64,000 nucleotides of DNA from Moniliophthora roreri (lineage: Eukaryota > Basidiomycota > Agaricomycetes > Agaricales > Marasmiaceae): assembly GCA_001466705.2 (NCBI GenBank), contig LATX02000176.1:372001-436000 (forward strand), given 5' to 3'. Below are positions 44,253-54,532 of the stretch, one piece after another. The stretch's first letter is position 1; every line of letters starts with the position of its first letter. Made by a program: the position numbers and the translations under genes. The notes under the pieces were generated by a model. It was not told the origin of the DNA. It made no database searches and saw nothing but the letters and a program-made list of their open reading frames with translations.

Positions 44253-45205
44253 TGACCGCCGCAAATCTCCAGCTCAACAGGCTCGCTGTTGACATCGCTG
44301 CGACGGGATTCGTCATCCTGGGACAATTGACGGTACCGATGATTTGCGCCCCAGAAATCTTTTCCCCTCATCCCTTCTCCCAATCAGATTACACCCCCAC
44401 CTCCAGGGGAGAGACATCTCCCACAGGCGGACTGGAATATCCTCCTCGATCTCCCACAGAGGCCCTCGAGGACTATGAGCTCGTCGAGAGCTCCCGAGCC
44501 ACATCCACCCCCATCCAGATCTACTGTTTCAATACAGACGGGTTCGATTGACCAGAACCATCTCCGAGTCCCGAGCCCCGAGCTTCCCCAATCCCCTCCA
44601 CCTCAACCAGAGCGTCAGCGCCCCCAGAACCCATTCCCCGAAACATCAGACTCCGAGTCCAATTCAGCCCCGAGACCGAACAGATCCCCATCACCAGAGC
44701 AGAGCTTGATAGAACCCCTACCCCACCCCCTTGTATTCCTTTCACAATCCCAGCCAACAACGACCCCGAGAACACCTGGACCACCAGGGATTGGAACGCC
44801 CCAACTCCACCCCCAGTCAACCCATGGGACACCTCCTCCTGGACTCTCCGTCCCACCACCCCTGAACGACCCGTCCCCCAAAAACAACGCCGACGTCGCA
44901 ACAACCGAACCAAGAAGCCCACCGTCCTCCTCAGCACCCAGTCCGATATCCATACCCGAGTTCATCAATGTGATCAATGCGGTAAGCGGGGTCACCATAC
45001 ACAGGACTGTCGAAACTACCAGTGTTCAGTCTGCGACACATACCAACCTCACCATCTCTCTGAACATTGCCCACGACTACGACGAAGCGAGCGAATTTTT
45101 ATCGCAAGGTCTATTCGGAGTCATCCAACTCTTGATGGCTTTGAGGAGGACTACGCTGATTCGACCACCCTCTCCAACCTTACCGACGAGCCCCACTTCT
45201 ACTGA
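44072..45205 (+). pseudogene. Chr-B third ORF: tandem zinc-knuckle protein
   Basis: It starts MSQSFTYDNL within the end of pol, in another frame, and runs 377 codons to TGA at 45203, with one TGA at 44549. An N-terminal helical domain (AAQLLYLLNNTTYRERIIKA, then HFDRLMTAANLQLNRLAVDI) is followed by a Pro/Ser-rich middle. A basic patch (QKQRRRRNNRTKKPT) leads to CDQCGKRGHHTQDC, four residues and CSVCDTYQPHHLSEHC. These are CX2CX4HX4C and CX2CX6HX4C. The same order and spacing occur in Chr-A and Chr-M. A nucleic-acid chaperone or second nucleocapsid-like role is an inference; it lacks membrane segments, so it is not envelope-like. Another overlapping Pro-rich frame (44475-45374) is a shadow. 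Confidence 0.82.
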
Positions 45206-45374
45206 AAGCAAAGAAGAAGCTCCCCCTGTCTACACCATCGTTCGTATCACAGACGACAGAGAACCCATCACAATCACTACTAACGATGGAGAGGAAAGGA
45301 CATTTCTACCGGTGAGATATGTAAACGGAGCAACCGTATTCAAAGCTGGAACTTCGAACCAAAACAGGGGCTAG

Positions 45375-45767
45375 TGTTACAATCACGAGAACTCCGAGGA
45401 CTAGTAGGGCGCTTAATGTACTTGTATTCCATTTCTCATCATCTTGCTTAGTCCAGTACTTTTTCGTTTACTTACAAATCCTTCTCTCTGTTTCTCTCAA
45501 GTTCTGTACTTACCAAGACTCACTTTTTGATTACTCATAGTAGCTATTTTTAGTTCTGAGTATTAGTCATTAGTTAGAGTCTCTTCTTTAAATACACTTA
45601 ACCAGTTGACAAGCTTCTCCAGCTTGACCTGGTTAAACCTTATCATAACCTTGTCTGATCATTAAACTCTATCTTAAGTCAATTCATCAAATCTAATTGA
45701 CTTCAAGAATCAAGTCCTTCAAGCTCAAACTTGAACTTAGTGTTGACAGTGAAGGACTCGCGTAACA
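45375..45767 (+). repeat. 3' LTR of Chr-B
   Basis: 393 bp, preceded by the purine-rich AAAACAGGGGCTAG (polypurine tract). It differs from the 5' LTR at about four sites, all transitions. Confidence 0.96.
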
Positions 45768-46704
45768 ATGTCAGCCATAACTGTGTCCATGTCCACCATT
45801 GCAGGTGGCACAGAGTTGCTATGTGAAGAACAGTCAGGTCGACAGGCCTTATGGTCTGCCTTACAGGGCTCCACATTGTCCTTAGGATCCTTGACCTGAT
45901 ATCCAACATGGGATTTAGGGTAGAAAAGGAGCTCAGCAAACAGGGAACATATGTGTTTCTCAGTTTTGGCAGGAGCCTTCTCCTTACCTTTTCTGTGGGA
46001 GCGTGTGTGCAGAGCAGGTTCTTCTTCACTGGACTTTTTGTTGTCAGTGAGGAAGTCCTCAACTTCAGCTTTGGTTAAGCATTTGGCCTACAAGGTAGTA
46101 TTTAGCAAGAATCTTTGATGAGTATGGTGTTATGTACCTTGATAGGACATACAGCAGGCTCTGCAGGAGCACTCTTGTCAGGCTTGCACGTACCATCTGC
46201 AAGTTGTTCAATGTAGAGCACATTGTCGGAAACACTCTTACAGACCTGGTCATCGATAACACTCTGAACAGAGCTGTTGGTCACCTCCTTGAACATAGCG
46301 ATACACAGTTCAACAAGCTCACAGTTTTTGGACACTGCAAGCATGTTATCGTCACTGAGACCAGCCTAGAAAGTAATTGAGTATTAATGTAGTCATGGGG
46401 ACAGTGAGTTAGTGGAACAGAGATTCACCAGACTGTTAAAAGCTTCACAGCAGAAGTTGTCAACCACAATGCCCAACAAGGCCTTCTCAGGCAAGAATTT
46501 GTGAGCATTGGAAAGGGTTTTCTTAAGCTCCGCGAGATCAATAGTTATTGCAGCGATTGTGATGCCTTGCAATGTAAACACGGAGAATAGAAGGTTGCCC
46601 AGTCTGATTGAGAGAGAGATTGAGAAGGGATGAGAGGAAAAGTTATGCTGCTTGCTACGTGTAGCCCAGCATGGTCTTTTATACCGGGATGTAGAAGGCG
46701 CCAT
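45768..46704 (-). pseudogene. Gene Z, 5' part (unrecognised)
   Basis: This is a spliced minus-strand gene. Exon 1 (possible ATG at 46704) ends AITIDLAELKKTLSNAHKFL, then LLGIVVDNFCCEAFNSL at a GTGAAT donor. Exon 2 opens after TTTCTAG at about 46365 (GLSDDNMLAVSKNCELVELC, DNVLYIEQLADGTCKPDKS) and ends AAG/GTACAT at 46137. A 50-nt intron follows. Exon 3 (AKCLTKAEVEDFLTDNKKSS, SHRKGKEKAPAKTEKHICS, CKADHKACRPDCSSHSNS) is cut at MADM by Chr-B and resumes at 38715. A TATAAAAG box at 46683-46676 overlaps the proposed start, so the true start may differ. I do not recognise the function. Confidence 0.58.
46677..46683 (-). promoter_or_regulatory. TATA box near gene Z
   Basis: The minus strand has CCGGTATAAAAGACC. 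The same GGTATAAAAG occurs 60 nt before gene X (51780-51774). Confidence 0.5.
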
Positions 46705-46878
46705 GATAAGATCTGTGCAATTTGAGAATCTATGTCAGGCCTTCCATGTGTTCTGCATTAGTAACCATGGAAGGCAGAGTGTCATGGACTGCAGCATGTT
46801 TTTGGCAAGAACAGGGTTTCAATTCCTATGTGGAAGGAATATCTATAACAGATCTACAATAATTGGGCCTCTGCATAA

Positions 46879-47476
46879 CTAAGTGTGGTACAGGGGTTTG
46901 CTAAGGTACTCCATGGCCATTCCCCATCCAAGTACTATTAACCACATTTCAATTTTTGTGTGCAGCATAAGGAGATTAGAGCAGAGTGTCTTTATCATGG
47001 CTCGATCTTCTGCAGGAAGGCTATTGTCCACATACAAGTTGTTAGCAACTGTGGTAATTGACACTACAGCCTGATCCAGAAGGGTTGGATGGCCATACTT
47101 GGGATTTTCAAACATTGCCACTTCATTCAGTAACATCTTCTGGGCTGAGGGTTAGTATACACTAAGCCAAATGATAGTGGGCATGTACTATGACATTATC
47201 CAAGTCAGCAAGCCTGTGGAGCTTTTCTGTGGGAGTGATGATATTGCTGAAGAAGAATGGTGTTTTAGACACTATTACAAGTTTGTCTCCAGCTGCTTTG
47301 ACTGCAGTGGGTTGTTTAGCCTTGTCAAAATATTTGCAGGAAAGCATTGAGTTTATTGCTAAGTGCAGCTGCACTGTGTGTTTAAATATCTTGCAGTGTT
47401 CTCCGTCAACTGAGGGCAGTTGAAATTCTTTCAGTTTGGGGGAGAGAGCAGGCATATTGCGGATTGATTGATCCAT
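46879..47476 (-). CDS. Gene Y, two-exon gene of unknown function
   Basis: Exon 1 starts MDQSIRNMPALSPKLKEFQL and continues VQLHLAINSMLSCKYFDKAK, GDKLVIVSKTPFFFSNIITP and LHRLADLDNVI. An intron of about 44 nt (GTACAT to CCTCAG) contains the branch-point consensus TACTAAC. Exon 2 reads KMLLNEVAMFENPKYGHPTL, SLPAEDRAMIKTLCSNLLML and WLIVLGWGMAMEYLSKPLYH, with TAG at 46879. It has no stop or frameshift, unlike its neighbours. It is helical, without a recognisable domain. It may be the 3' continuation of gene X or the 5' neighbour of gene Z. Confidence 0.5.
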
Positions 47477-47843
47477 ATGCGGAAAGATAACATTGATCTA
47501 ACATGCAATAATGGATAGATGTGACAATTAGCTATTGGATGACGAGGTGTACAAATATAGTATACCAGGTGCCAGAATGAAGTACAAAGTAGGACTTAGA
47601 GAAAATTTTCCAAGTCCTATAGGAATCAGTATTAGAGTGTAGAGTCTAAGAGGATTCAATTAGACTTAATCACACAAGGGATCCTCACAAAATAGTAAAG
47701 AAATGAAGAGTACCAGAGCTAGCATGAGCTAGTTAGTACTAATATATCAATTATAAAGTGTCTACTTTATCAAGTATAAAGTACACTTAAACAAAAAAAT
47801 ACAAGATAAACTAGACAATACAAGAATTAAAAGTCTATAAAAA
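47477..47843. other. Intergenic between genes X and Y
   Basis: AT-rich, with short direct repeats of TATAAAGT near 47750-47785. No gene seen. Confidence 0.5.
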
Positions 47844-50800
47844 CTACTTTCCAGCCTGTCTACTGTATTGTGTAGTGTAAGTATGTTCAACTCTTGGCAT
47901 TTTTGAAGGGGGTTCAAACTTGGAACTGCTGGCATTGTCGATGGGAGGAAGGACCACCTCTTCAACCTTGTTCTCTTCTGCAGAGGTTACTGGAGCCTTA
48001 TGCTTCTTCAAGGAACATTTCCACAGAGGAACAGGAGAAGGCATGGGTAGAGGTGTTGGAGAACGAGAAAGAACACAGTTATCATACACGTTAGGAAGGA
48101 GGAATCAGTCCTCCTCTGACAAGCCCTTCTTGATGAAACCTGCTTCGATCTGCATCTCCAACAGTGCATGATTGATTGCCTCTGCATACATCTGGAGTTG
48201 AGCTGCACTAATGGCTTGGGGATGTTCGGACGTTGCAAAGGAGAGGTTCAATGGAGTAACGGCAGATGTGTCAAATGGCATGGGAGTAAAGTTGATGAGG
48301 GGGATGGGGTGATGTAGAATATCATGCTGCCATTTCCAAGCCTCTTCGAAGTTGGTCCAAGTGTAGTTCATTAAAGAACAGAAACAAGCCCAGGTATTGT
48401 CACCAATGGCAGGTTTGAGTTCTCAATGACCATTCCACAGCCAAATTGAATGAAGGAAGTGTTGCAGATCTGGAGCAGCAATGTGGAGACGTTCAAGAAT
48501 TTGATGAACCATTTTTATAGAGGTGGCAGCCTCTGCTTGTTCCCATGCGGCCTTGGACAGGAATGACTCAAGTAAGGCAAAATTGTCCACTATAGCTGCC
48601 AAAATAAAAGTCAGGTACAATAAAAGAAAGTAACAAGTAAAAACCTACCAGGCATGGAACCAGAAACAAGGGGAAGGAGTTGCTGGAACATCAGCTCGAG
48701 CTCTTCAACTGAGAGGCTGTTTGAGCACTTGAGGTGATGTTTTTCACAACAAGTGCAGTTCTTGGATCCTGGGTCGAAATGACAGAGATAACTGCCAGGA
48801 ATCAGTGAGCACACCAAACACACTGAGAAGGTGTTGACATTAGAGAGGCCCTGGTAAACTCTGTTGATGTTGGAAGCGGCAACACCTTGGCCAGAAGTCT
48901 TGATTACCAGGAAAGCATTGTTAACTAAAGAAAGAGAAGTGAGCCAGAGGAACCAAGAAGAAATAAAGGGGACTTATACCTTCACCCTCTCCTTTCTTGC
49001 CACCTTTTCTTCCTTTGTATTGTACGATACCTCTGCATTGGATGTCACCTTGGAAGAAGTTGGCCATGTTGTAGGTTCATAAGGAGCCGGAAGGTTCCGT
49101 GGCAGAAGAATCATCAACCTTGGCTTTACCTTTGCCCTTTTTTGCAGCAGTCCTCAATCTAGGACCATAAGCCTTCTAGAGAGAAAACTACAAGTAAGAA
49201 ATTGCTACAGAAGAAACCAAAAGAAAAGTGACGTACGGGACGTTCAAAATAGTCCGTCACTGTAGCATCAAGTCCCGTGGAAGGAGGGATCATACCCTCT
49301 GACGATCTCATCAAAAGCAGATGGGTGCCTCCTGGAACCAATGCAGTGTCATGAGGGAAAGAGACTTGGCTCTTGAGGCTTTTTCTCATTGGTGTCAGCA
49401 GTGGTGACAGAGTTTATAAAGGAGACGGTTGCATGGGAATGGCACTTGGAGATGGTGAGCATGCCAGAGGTGTCCATGGAAGAATGGAGTCGGCCACTAT
49501 GAACTCTTGCTTGATCCAAGCCAGATTGGACAGGTCATCCTCACCATAACCCTTTAAAAGGAAGAAAGTTTAATGTAAAGAAGTGAAAGGAATGAGAAAA
49601 TTAGACTGACCAAGTGGTCATTGAACGAGTAGGCTGGAGTCTCTGTGTCAGATTCATGCACAGAGGACCAAGCCTCTAAGTCGTCAGTATCGACATCTGC
49701 CTTATAAATTGGATCATACGTCTCTCCATCCAACATGTAGTTGGACAAAGGGATGCCAGCAAGCAAAGCAGGGACAGGAGAATTGGTTTTGGGCCATAGA
49801 GCAGCCAAGTTGATCAATGCCTGCCGCTGAAAAGTGATTCAATACAACAGATATATATATAAAGGAGGATTGGCTTACCACATAGTACATGTACCAATAC
49901 AATTCCTCAAAAGTGTCTTGATTGGGTTGTCAGTCGAAGAACTAGAAAACAAAAGTCAGAAGTGGATTCTGTAAGGAGATACCAACTTACATTGCAGATA
50001 GCAGGGAGCTAGAGTAAAGACAATGGGAGAGCCCAGCAAAATTCGCATTTAGGATGGCGGACTTGCACAAACGTGTTGTGCACATAGCTCTAGGAGTGAG
50101 TCCCAGAGTGAGGAGGGCACTGGATGTATTGTGAGAGAAAGGTCAGTGAAAAACTGAAGGCTGCCTATGTGTATTGGTCAGTAAACAATTCTAGTGTAAA
50201 GGGTACAGAGATATAGTTGCCTCGAAAGCAGAGTCGGACTGGTCACATAGTCCAAATTAAGAATGGTAATCAAAGGGGGCTGTGGGCGAGTGCTCATCAA
50301 GATGTGGCACAGGCATGTCCTTAGCAGGATCACACACTACATACAAGGTGTTCTTTTAACATGATTTTCTCATTGAGAAAACACTTGATCTTCTTGCAAA
50401 GAGAATTTTTATAAAACCATACATAAATTCTAAATTTCAATTGTGTCCTCTCAACAAGAACATGCCTGGAGAATACTAAATTTTCAGCAGCAAAAGATAT
50501 GGAATTTTCAAATTCTGAGAATTAATAGATAATACAATATATTAGAATAATTTCCATACTGAGAAAACATTAAATTTTCTCTAGTTGAAGATCCTCAGAA
50601 AATGCAGATAAGATAAGATAAAAATTCCACATTTACTATTGTGGGAAAGTCAGAGAAAACACTAGGAAAACACTATAGTTTAAAGCAGTTCTTAGATAGT
50701 TTTCATTTAGTTTTCCTTTTGTATTTAACATGTTTCCTTTAATATAAAATTCAAAATCTTATATTTGTTTTCTAAATGTTTTCTCACTATTTTATAAGGC

Positions 50801-51714
50801 AGAAAATTTAGTATATTTGTAATTAGAAGATTAAAAGATAATTCTATAACTTCATTATTATAAAATAATCAAAAAACACTGACTCTTCTGGAAATTAAAA
50901 TCCAGAGTATGCTTGCTGTTTTTACTATGTGATGATAGCTTGAAACTAATAGAATTTTCTGAGTGTTGTCTGGAAGCAAATATATAGCAGTATTCTGAGT
51001 GTATTTCCTTTGTATTAATAGCATAAAAAGAACAACTCATACGTAGTGACAGCTGTTAACCTAGAAAAGGGAAGAGTTAGATGTTAACTGAAGGAAAGAA
51101 ATTGGAAATTAACTTACGTGGAGATTGGTGTAGGTGATAGCATGGCCAAACCATTGCCAGCACTGAGGGTGCATAAATCTTCGTTTATTGTCCTAGATCA
51201 CCAACTGTTCGATTGAAAATTGGAACAGCTGAAGCCAATCCAGAATGAATGAGGGGCTGTATGGCTGAAAAGCCAAACAGCGAAGAAGAGTTAGAGCAAG
51301 ATCATCGGGTCCCACGTGGTGGAGGATGTTGTTGAAGTTGTACCATGCATTGGTATGCAGAGCAATAAATAGTGGCCAGAGTGCTTCAGCCTTGTTAATT
51401 AGAACTGCTGCAGCCCAAATATGAAGGAGTTGAGAACGAGAAGGAGGGTCTGTAGAAGTCGGTGGAGGACCTAGCTCATCAACCTCAAAAAATTCTTGAG
51501 TTACTAAGTCCAAGTCGAAAGGGGAGGAAAAATCCTCTGCAGAGATTTCAGCAGGAGGAGTTGACATCCCCACAAAGAACTTGAAGGTATCCATGTTACG
51601 TGTAGAACGCACAACATAGTCCTGGTCAACATCAGTCAACTTGAGTGACACTGCTTCAGCAGTGTGATGTGAGCTAGAAGAAGATGATCAAGAAGATTGG
51701 CTGTGGGAAGACAT
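47844..51714 (-). pseudogene. Gene X, large spliced gene of unknown function, disrupted
   Basis: It begins MSSHSQSS (ATG at 51714), 60 nt after a TATA box. After an early TGA comes SLKLTDVDQDYVVRSTRNMD, LLHIWAAAVLINKAEALWPL and YSPSFILDWLQLFQFSIEQL. A TAG follows near 51185, then a GTAAGT donor near 51120. The next exon (VNSCDPAKDMPVPHLDEHSP) is cut by a CACTA element at 50335-51048. Later exons carry LAALWPKTNSPVPALLAG, CHFDPGSKNCTCCEKHHLKC (a Cys-rich patch at about 48740-48800), AAWEQAEAATSIKMVHQILE, MNYTWTNFEEAWKWQHDILH and the C-terminus SKMPRVEHTYTTQYSRQAGK. I do not recognise the family. The large number of short introns fits a basidiomycete gene, and the decay suggests a former TE gene or a dead host gene. 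Confidence 0.5.
50335..51048 (+). mobile_element. CACTA-type non-autonomous element, TSD ACA
   Basis: 714 bp, with ends CACTACATACAAGGTGTTCT and, inverted, CACTACGTATGAGTTGTTCT. It is flanked by ACA on both sides (50332-50334, 51049-51051). It is AT-rich, non-coding and colinear with 33199-33934. It lies in an exon of gene X. Confidence 0.92.
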
Positions 51715-51773
51715 AGTAATGGTGCTGGGTGTTAGTGAAAATTCAATGAAGTCCTAAGTGCGGAGGGTGTTAC

Positions 51774-51780
51774 TTTTATA
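51774..51780 (-). promoter_or_regulatory. TATA box of gene X
   Basis: The minus strand reads CCTGGTATAAAAGTAACACC, with the ATG of gene X 60 nt downstream. Confidence 0.6.
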
Positions 51781-52405
51781 CCAGGAAATGTTGGACCTCT
51801 TGCGTCACATGCAGGAATGATGGGGACCTAAGAGCTGTAGTACACGGAGTGGGTTTTCAATAGACTGTGCACAGGAAGTTCAACTCTGCACTTCTGCATT
51901 GAATGGGATCCATGACTTGTGTAACATTATATAATGGAAAATTGAAGGAGGCTTACCAGAAAAGGAAAAGAACCAGGCCTCAAGTAATAATGAGAAGACT
52001 GCCGAACCAAGGACTAAGGGTGTTCGAGTGTACTTTACCATTTGAGGAGGAAGGCCCAATGTTTTACTATATGCCAGTGGTTACAACAGCATCTAAAAAG
52101 AAGCATTGGCATAGTTACAAGCACAATAATCTATGCTTCTTGACATTATAGAGTTTGATGGGACAAGCGCTAACAAGCACTAAAGGAAGGAATGATGTCA
52201 TAGGCAGATTTAACAATATATGAGGCAGTATTTGGATTTCTGAAGGCATAATTTACATGCCCAGGGTCTTACACATATGAATGGAAACTCTGGGAGAGGT
52301 TCCGATCGTATTAATGGAAGTGTATGAGGAATGTAGACAAGTCCACCATTGTATACTCTACCCAGGACACTGACTGGAATGGTCAGTAGTTCAGTTTGGG
52401 GGAGA
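51781..52405 (+). other. 3' end of a long-LTR gypsy element (unclear coding)
   Basis: An 82-codon frame (51903-52151) with a basic stretch and the hydrophobic FEEEGPMFYYMPVV cannot be assigned. The remainder is non-coding and ends CAGTTTGGGGGAGA, a polypurine tract directly before the LTR fragment at 52406. It may be the missing 3' end of Lng-C. Confidence 0.45.
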
Positions 52406-52597
52406 TGATGTGCCTAATTTTGGCCTAGACACGAAATCATGCATTTTTCACATCAAATACTAGAAAAAGAGCCCAGAGTACATGTGATATTCATGTGACT
52501 TGATAACCTGAAAGCTCTAATATGGTGTCTAAGCTTTAAGTGCCATGTCTAATAAGTCTAATAATTGACACTGTAACACAATTTAGATGAGGTTAGT
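52406..52597 (+). repeat. 5'-end fragment of a Lng-C LTR
   Basis: TGATGTGCCTAATTTTGGCC onward matches 28832-29025 with about 10 differences. It is truncated in GAGGTTAGTA, where the minus-strand Lng-D sequence starts. With the purine tract upstream it should be the start of a 3' LTR. Confidence 0.8.
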
Positions 52598-54226
52598 AAT
52601 ACTGGGAACTTTACTGGTAGAAAGAAATCTGTTCTGAAATTTCCTCCCTCTGCTGCATTCCATGCAAATGCCATCTCTTGTAATTTCATCAATTCATGTA
52701 ACAGTTTTCTTTCTTCTAACCATAGAAATCCCTCTGGGTGGTTCTTATCAATAATATCCTTTCTTTCTTGAGTATATCTTTCTCCAAGTGTAAATTCTGG
52801 TAGATGTACTGGAAGTATGGGCATCCCTTCTAATGGATCCCCAAAAATCTGTCTCTTAACATGAAATTCCTGTGGTAACGTTGCCTTTACTGGGCGAACT
52901 TTCTTATCCANCTCCAGCTCCTAATGCAAAACTTCCTAATCTCATATATACATCTCCTGAGCTTGCACTCATAATCATCTCTGCTTGTTCCATGACTTCC
53001 TGAAGCTTCCATGGATCCATTCTTCTCCTTCCATCTTCAGTTTCCAAATTTAGCTTGTTCAGAGACCAATCAGCCATCCTAATTCAGACTCTTTCTCTAA
53101 CTGACAGTTCTAAACCTGCTAAATAAAAGCCTATTGCTTCAAAATTCGAAATCATAGGTGGATCTCTCATTAATTTAGCTGCTTCCAGCTTAAATGCCCT
53201 ATGATATGCTCTAAGTTTCTCTAAATCCCAGTCTGTAGCTTTCTGATATACTGCTACAATCTTCTGCAACCTGACCATTGATCTCTGGCCATTATCAACT
53301 GAATCTGGGAACTCTCTGAATAATAATTTCTTGAACTCACTCCATGAGTGGCCCAATGCTTCTTTTCTGTCTTGTAGCTGCTGTCTTAGATCATATGAAA
53401 ACTTCAACATCACTAGATAGATTTTCGACACATCCTCCTGAACCTGGGCCATGTCTATTGCATTCTCGAAATCTTCGAGCCAGGGCTGAAGAGTCATAGG
53501 TCACAACTCATCAAATCTTTCTATCTTTGATAATATTTTCAATACTTTCTCATTTTGTACTTCTTTGGCTGCTGCATCAGTAAGTGTATTCCACTTTTCT
53601 CTCTGTGCTAGGTCTGCCATTGTTTGTTCTGATACAGTATTATCTTCTGTAACTTCTTTGTCTGGTCCAAAATATTCTTCTTCTTCTGAGCTGGAACTTG
53701 AACTATCTTCTTGTTCCGTCTGTTCAGGAGACTCTCTTGGTGTAAGTATTAACAGTGTATTAGGTGGTGCTTTTAATCTATATCTTCTAGGTGCTGGACT
53801 GAGAATAAATTCCTCTTGTGACTGTGGAAATATTTCTGCAGTACCAAATGTTGAAGCTGGATATATGGGCACTCCACTTCTAGTAAAACTCTCTGCAGGT
53901 GGTAGTAACTGTGAGCCTGTATTCCGCATATCACCCCTTGTCACTCTTCTTCCTACACTGGTCTGTGATGACGATGAAGCTTCGAATTGACTAAACAAAG
54001 CTCCTTCTGTCTGTGAACTGAAACCTTGAACAAGTTCTTCAATGGTTCTTTTCTTTGGACTAATCTTGACTAGTCCTTTACTCTAGATCTTTCCTTGTCA
54101 CTAAGATCTCAAGTGGTTTTGGTGTCAAATCTCTTCAAGATTTAACTAATATTCTCTATCTGATTGTCTCTTCTGAAGTTTATCTCTTTGTATCAAGTAA
54201 TTCACTGATAATATTTTCTGGAACCT
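52598..54226 (-). pseudogene. Lng-D gag and start of pol
   Basis: On the minus strand gag starts near MFSQFEASSSSQTS (53998). It has a Ser/Glu-rich region (EDSSSSSSEEEEYFG), TGA at about 53500, then the capsid-like part (LQPWLEDFENAIDMAQVQED, WSEFKKLLFREFPDSVDNGQ, RAYHRAFKLEAAKLMRDPPM). After the N at 52911, pol begins: LERKLLHELMKL-like sequence and MAFAWNAAEGGNFRTDFF, homologous to Lng-C 34520-34630. It is truncated at 52598. No zinc knuckle is seen; it is probably lost at the gap. Confidence 0.78.
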
Positions 54227-54244
54227 CTCTCGCAGTGGGCTCCA
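54227..54244 (-). other. Primer-binding site of Lng-D
   Basis: On the minus strand TGGAGCCCACTGCGAGAG follows the LTR end TCTTCA by 2 nt. It is the same site as at 1823 and 30252. Confidence 0.7.
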
Positions 54245-54246
54245 GA

Positions 54247-54532
54247 TGAAGATGCTCAAAAACCTATGCCTCTACTATGAAAACACAAGGCCTGTGGTGC
54301 CAAAATACCCCCAATTAAAAGATATATATAAGTTCTTAATTCTCAGTTTTGTTTTGTGAGTTGGTTCAGCATGGTTCACTGTGACTGCAATGTCAAGAAT
54401 AATTCTCAATGTCTTGCTTGGTAGTTCAGAGACGATTGCTTTCAAAACAACTTCTCAGATCGAGATTGGTGTTTGTTTTGTATAATATTTATTGGTTTTC
54501 CTAGTTCTTTCAATCACTTTAAAAGCAAATAC
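54247..54532 (-). repeat. Lng-D 5' LTR, proximal part
   Basis: The reverse complement of 20372-20656 (solo LTR in the KDZ element), with several differences. It is interrupted at 54533 by Chr-A and continues at 61843. Confidence 0.85.

Larger units (their letters stand above)
38716..45767 (+). mobile_element. Complete Ty3/gypsy chromovirus Chr-B, TSD ATGTC
   Basis: This 7052-bp element has two 393-bp LTRs (TGTTAC...TAACA) and perfect 5-bp duplications ATGTC at 38711-38715 and 45768-45772. The LTRs differ by about four transitions (near 1%), so it is recent. Inside are gag, pol (protease, RT, RNase H, integrase, chromodomain) and a third ORF. Stops make it non-autonomous, and almost all are TGA. 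It is inserted in an exon of gene Z in the opposite orientation. Confidence 0.97.

Noticed and set aside
44072..45205. Third ORF as an envelope gene
   Set aside because: There is no signal peptide, no hydrophobic segment of membrane length and no cleavage motif; the cysteines form knuckles.
44475..45374. 299-codon Pro-rich frame overlapping the Chr-B third ORF
   Set aside because: The other frame carries the zinc knuckles shared with Chr-A and Chr-M; this one is a by-product of Pro/Ser-rich coding sequence.
38716..45767. Classic ascomycete-type RIP
   Set aside because: RIP prefers CpA and would create many TAA/TAG; here stops are TGA at CGA-compatible codons.
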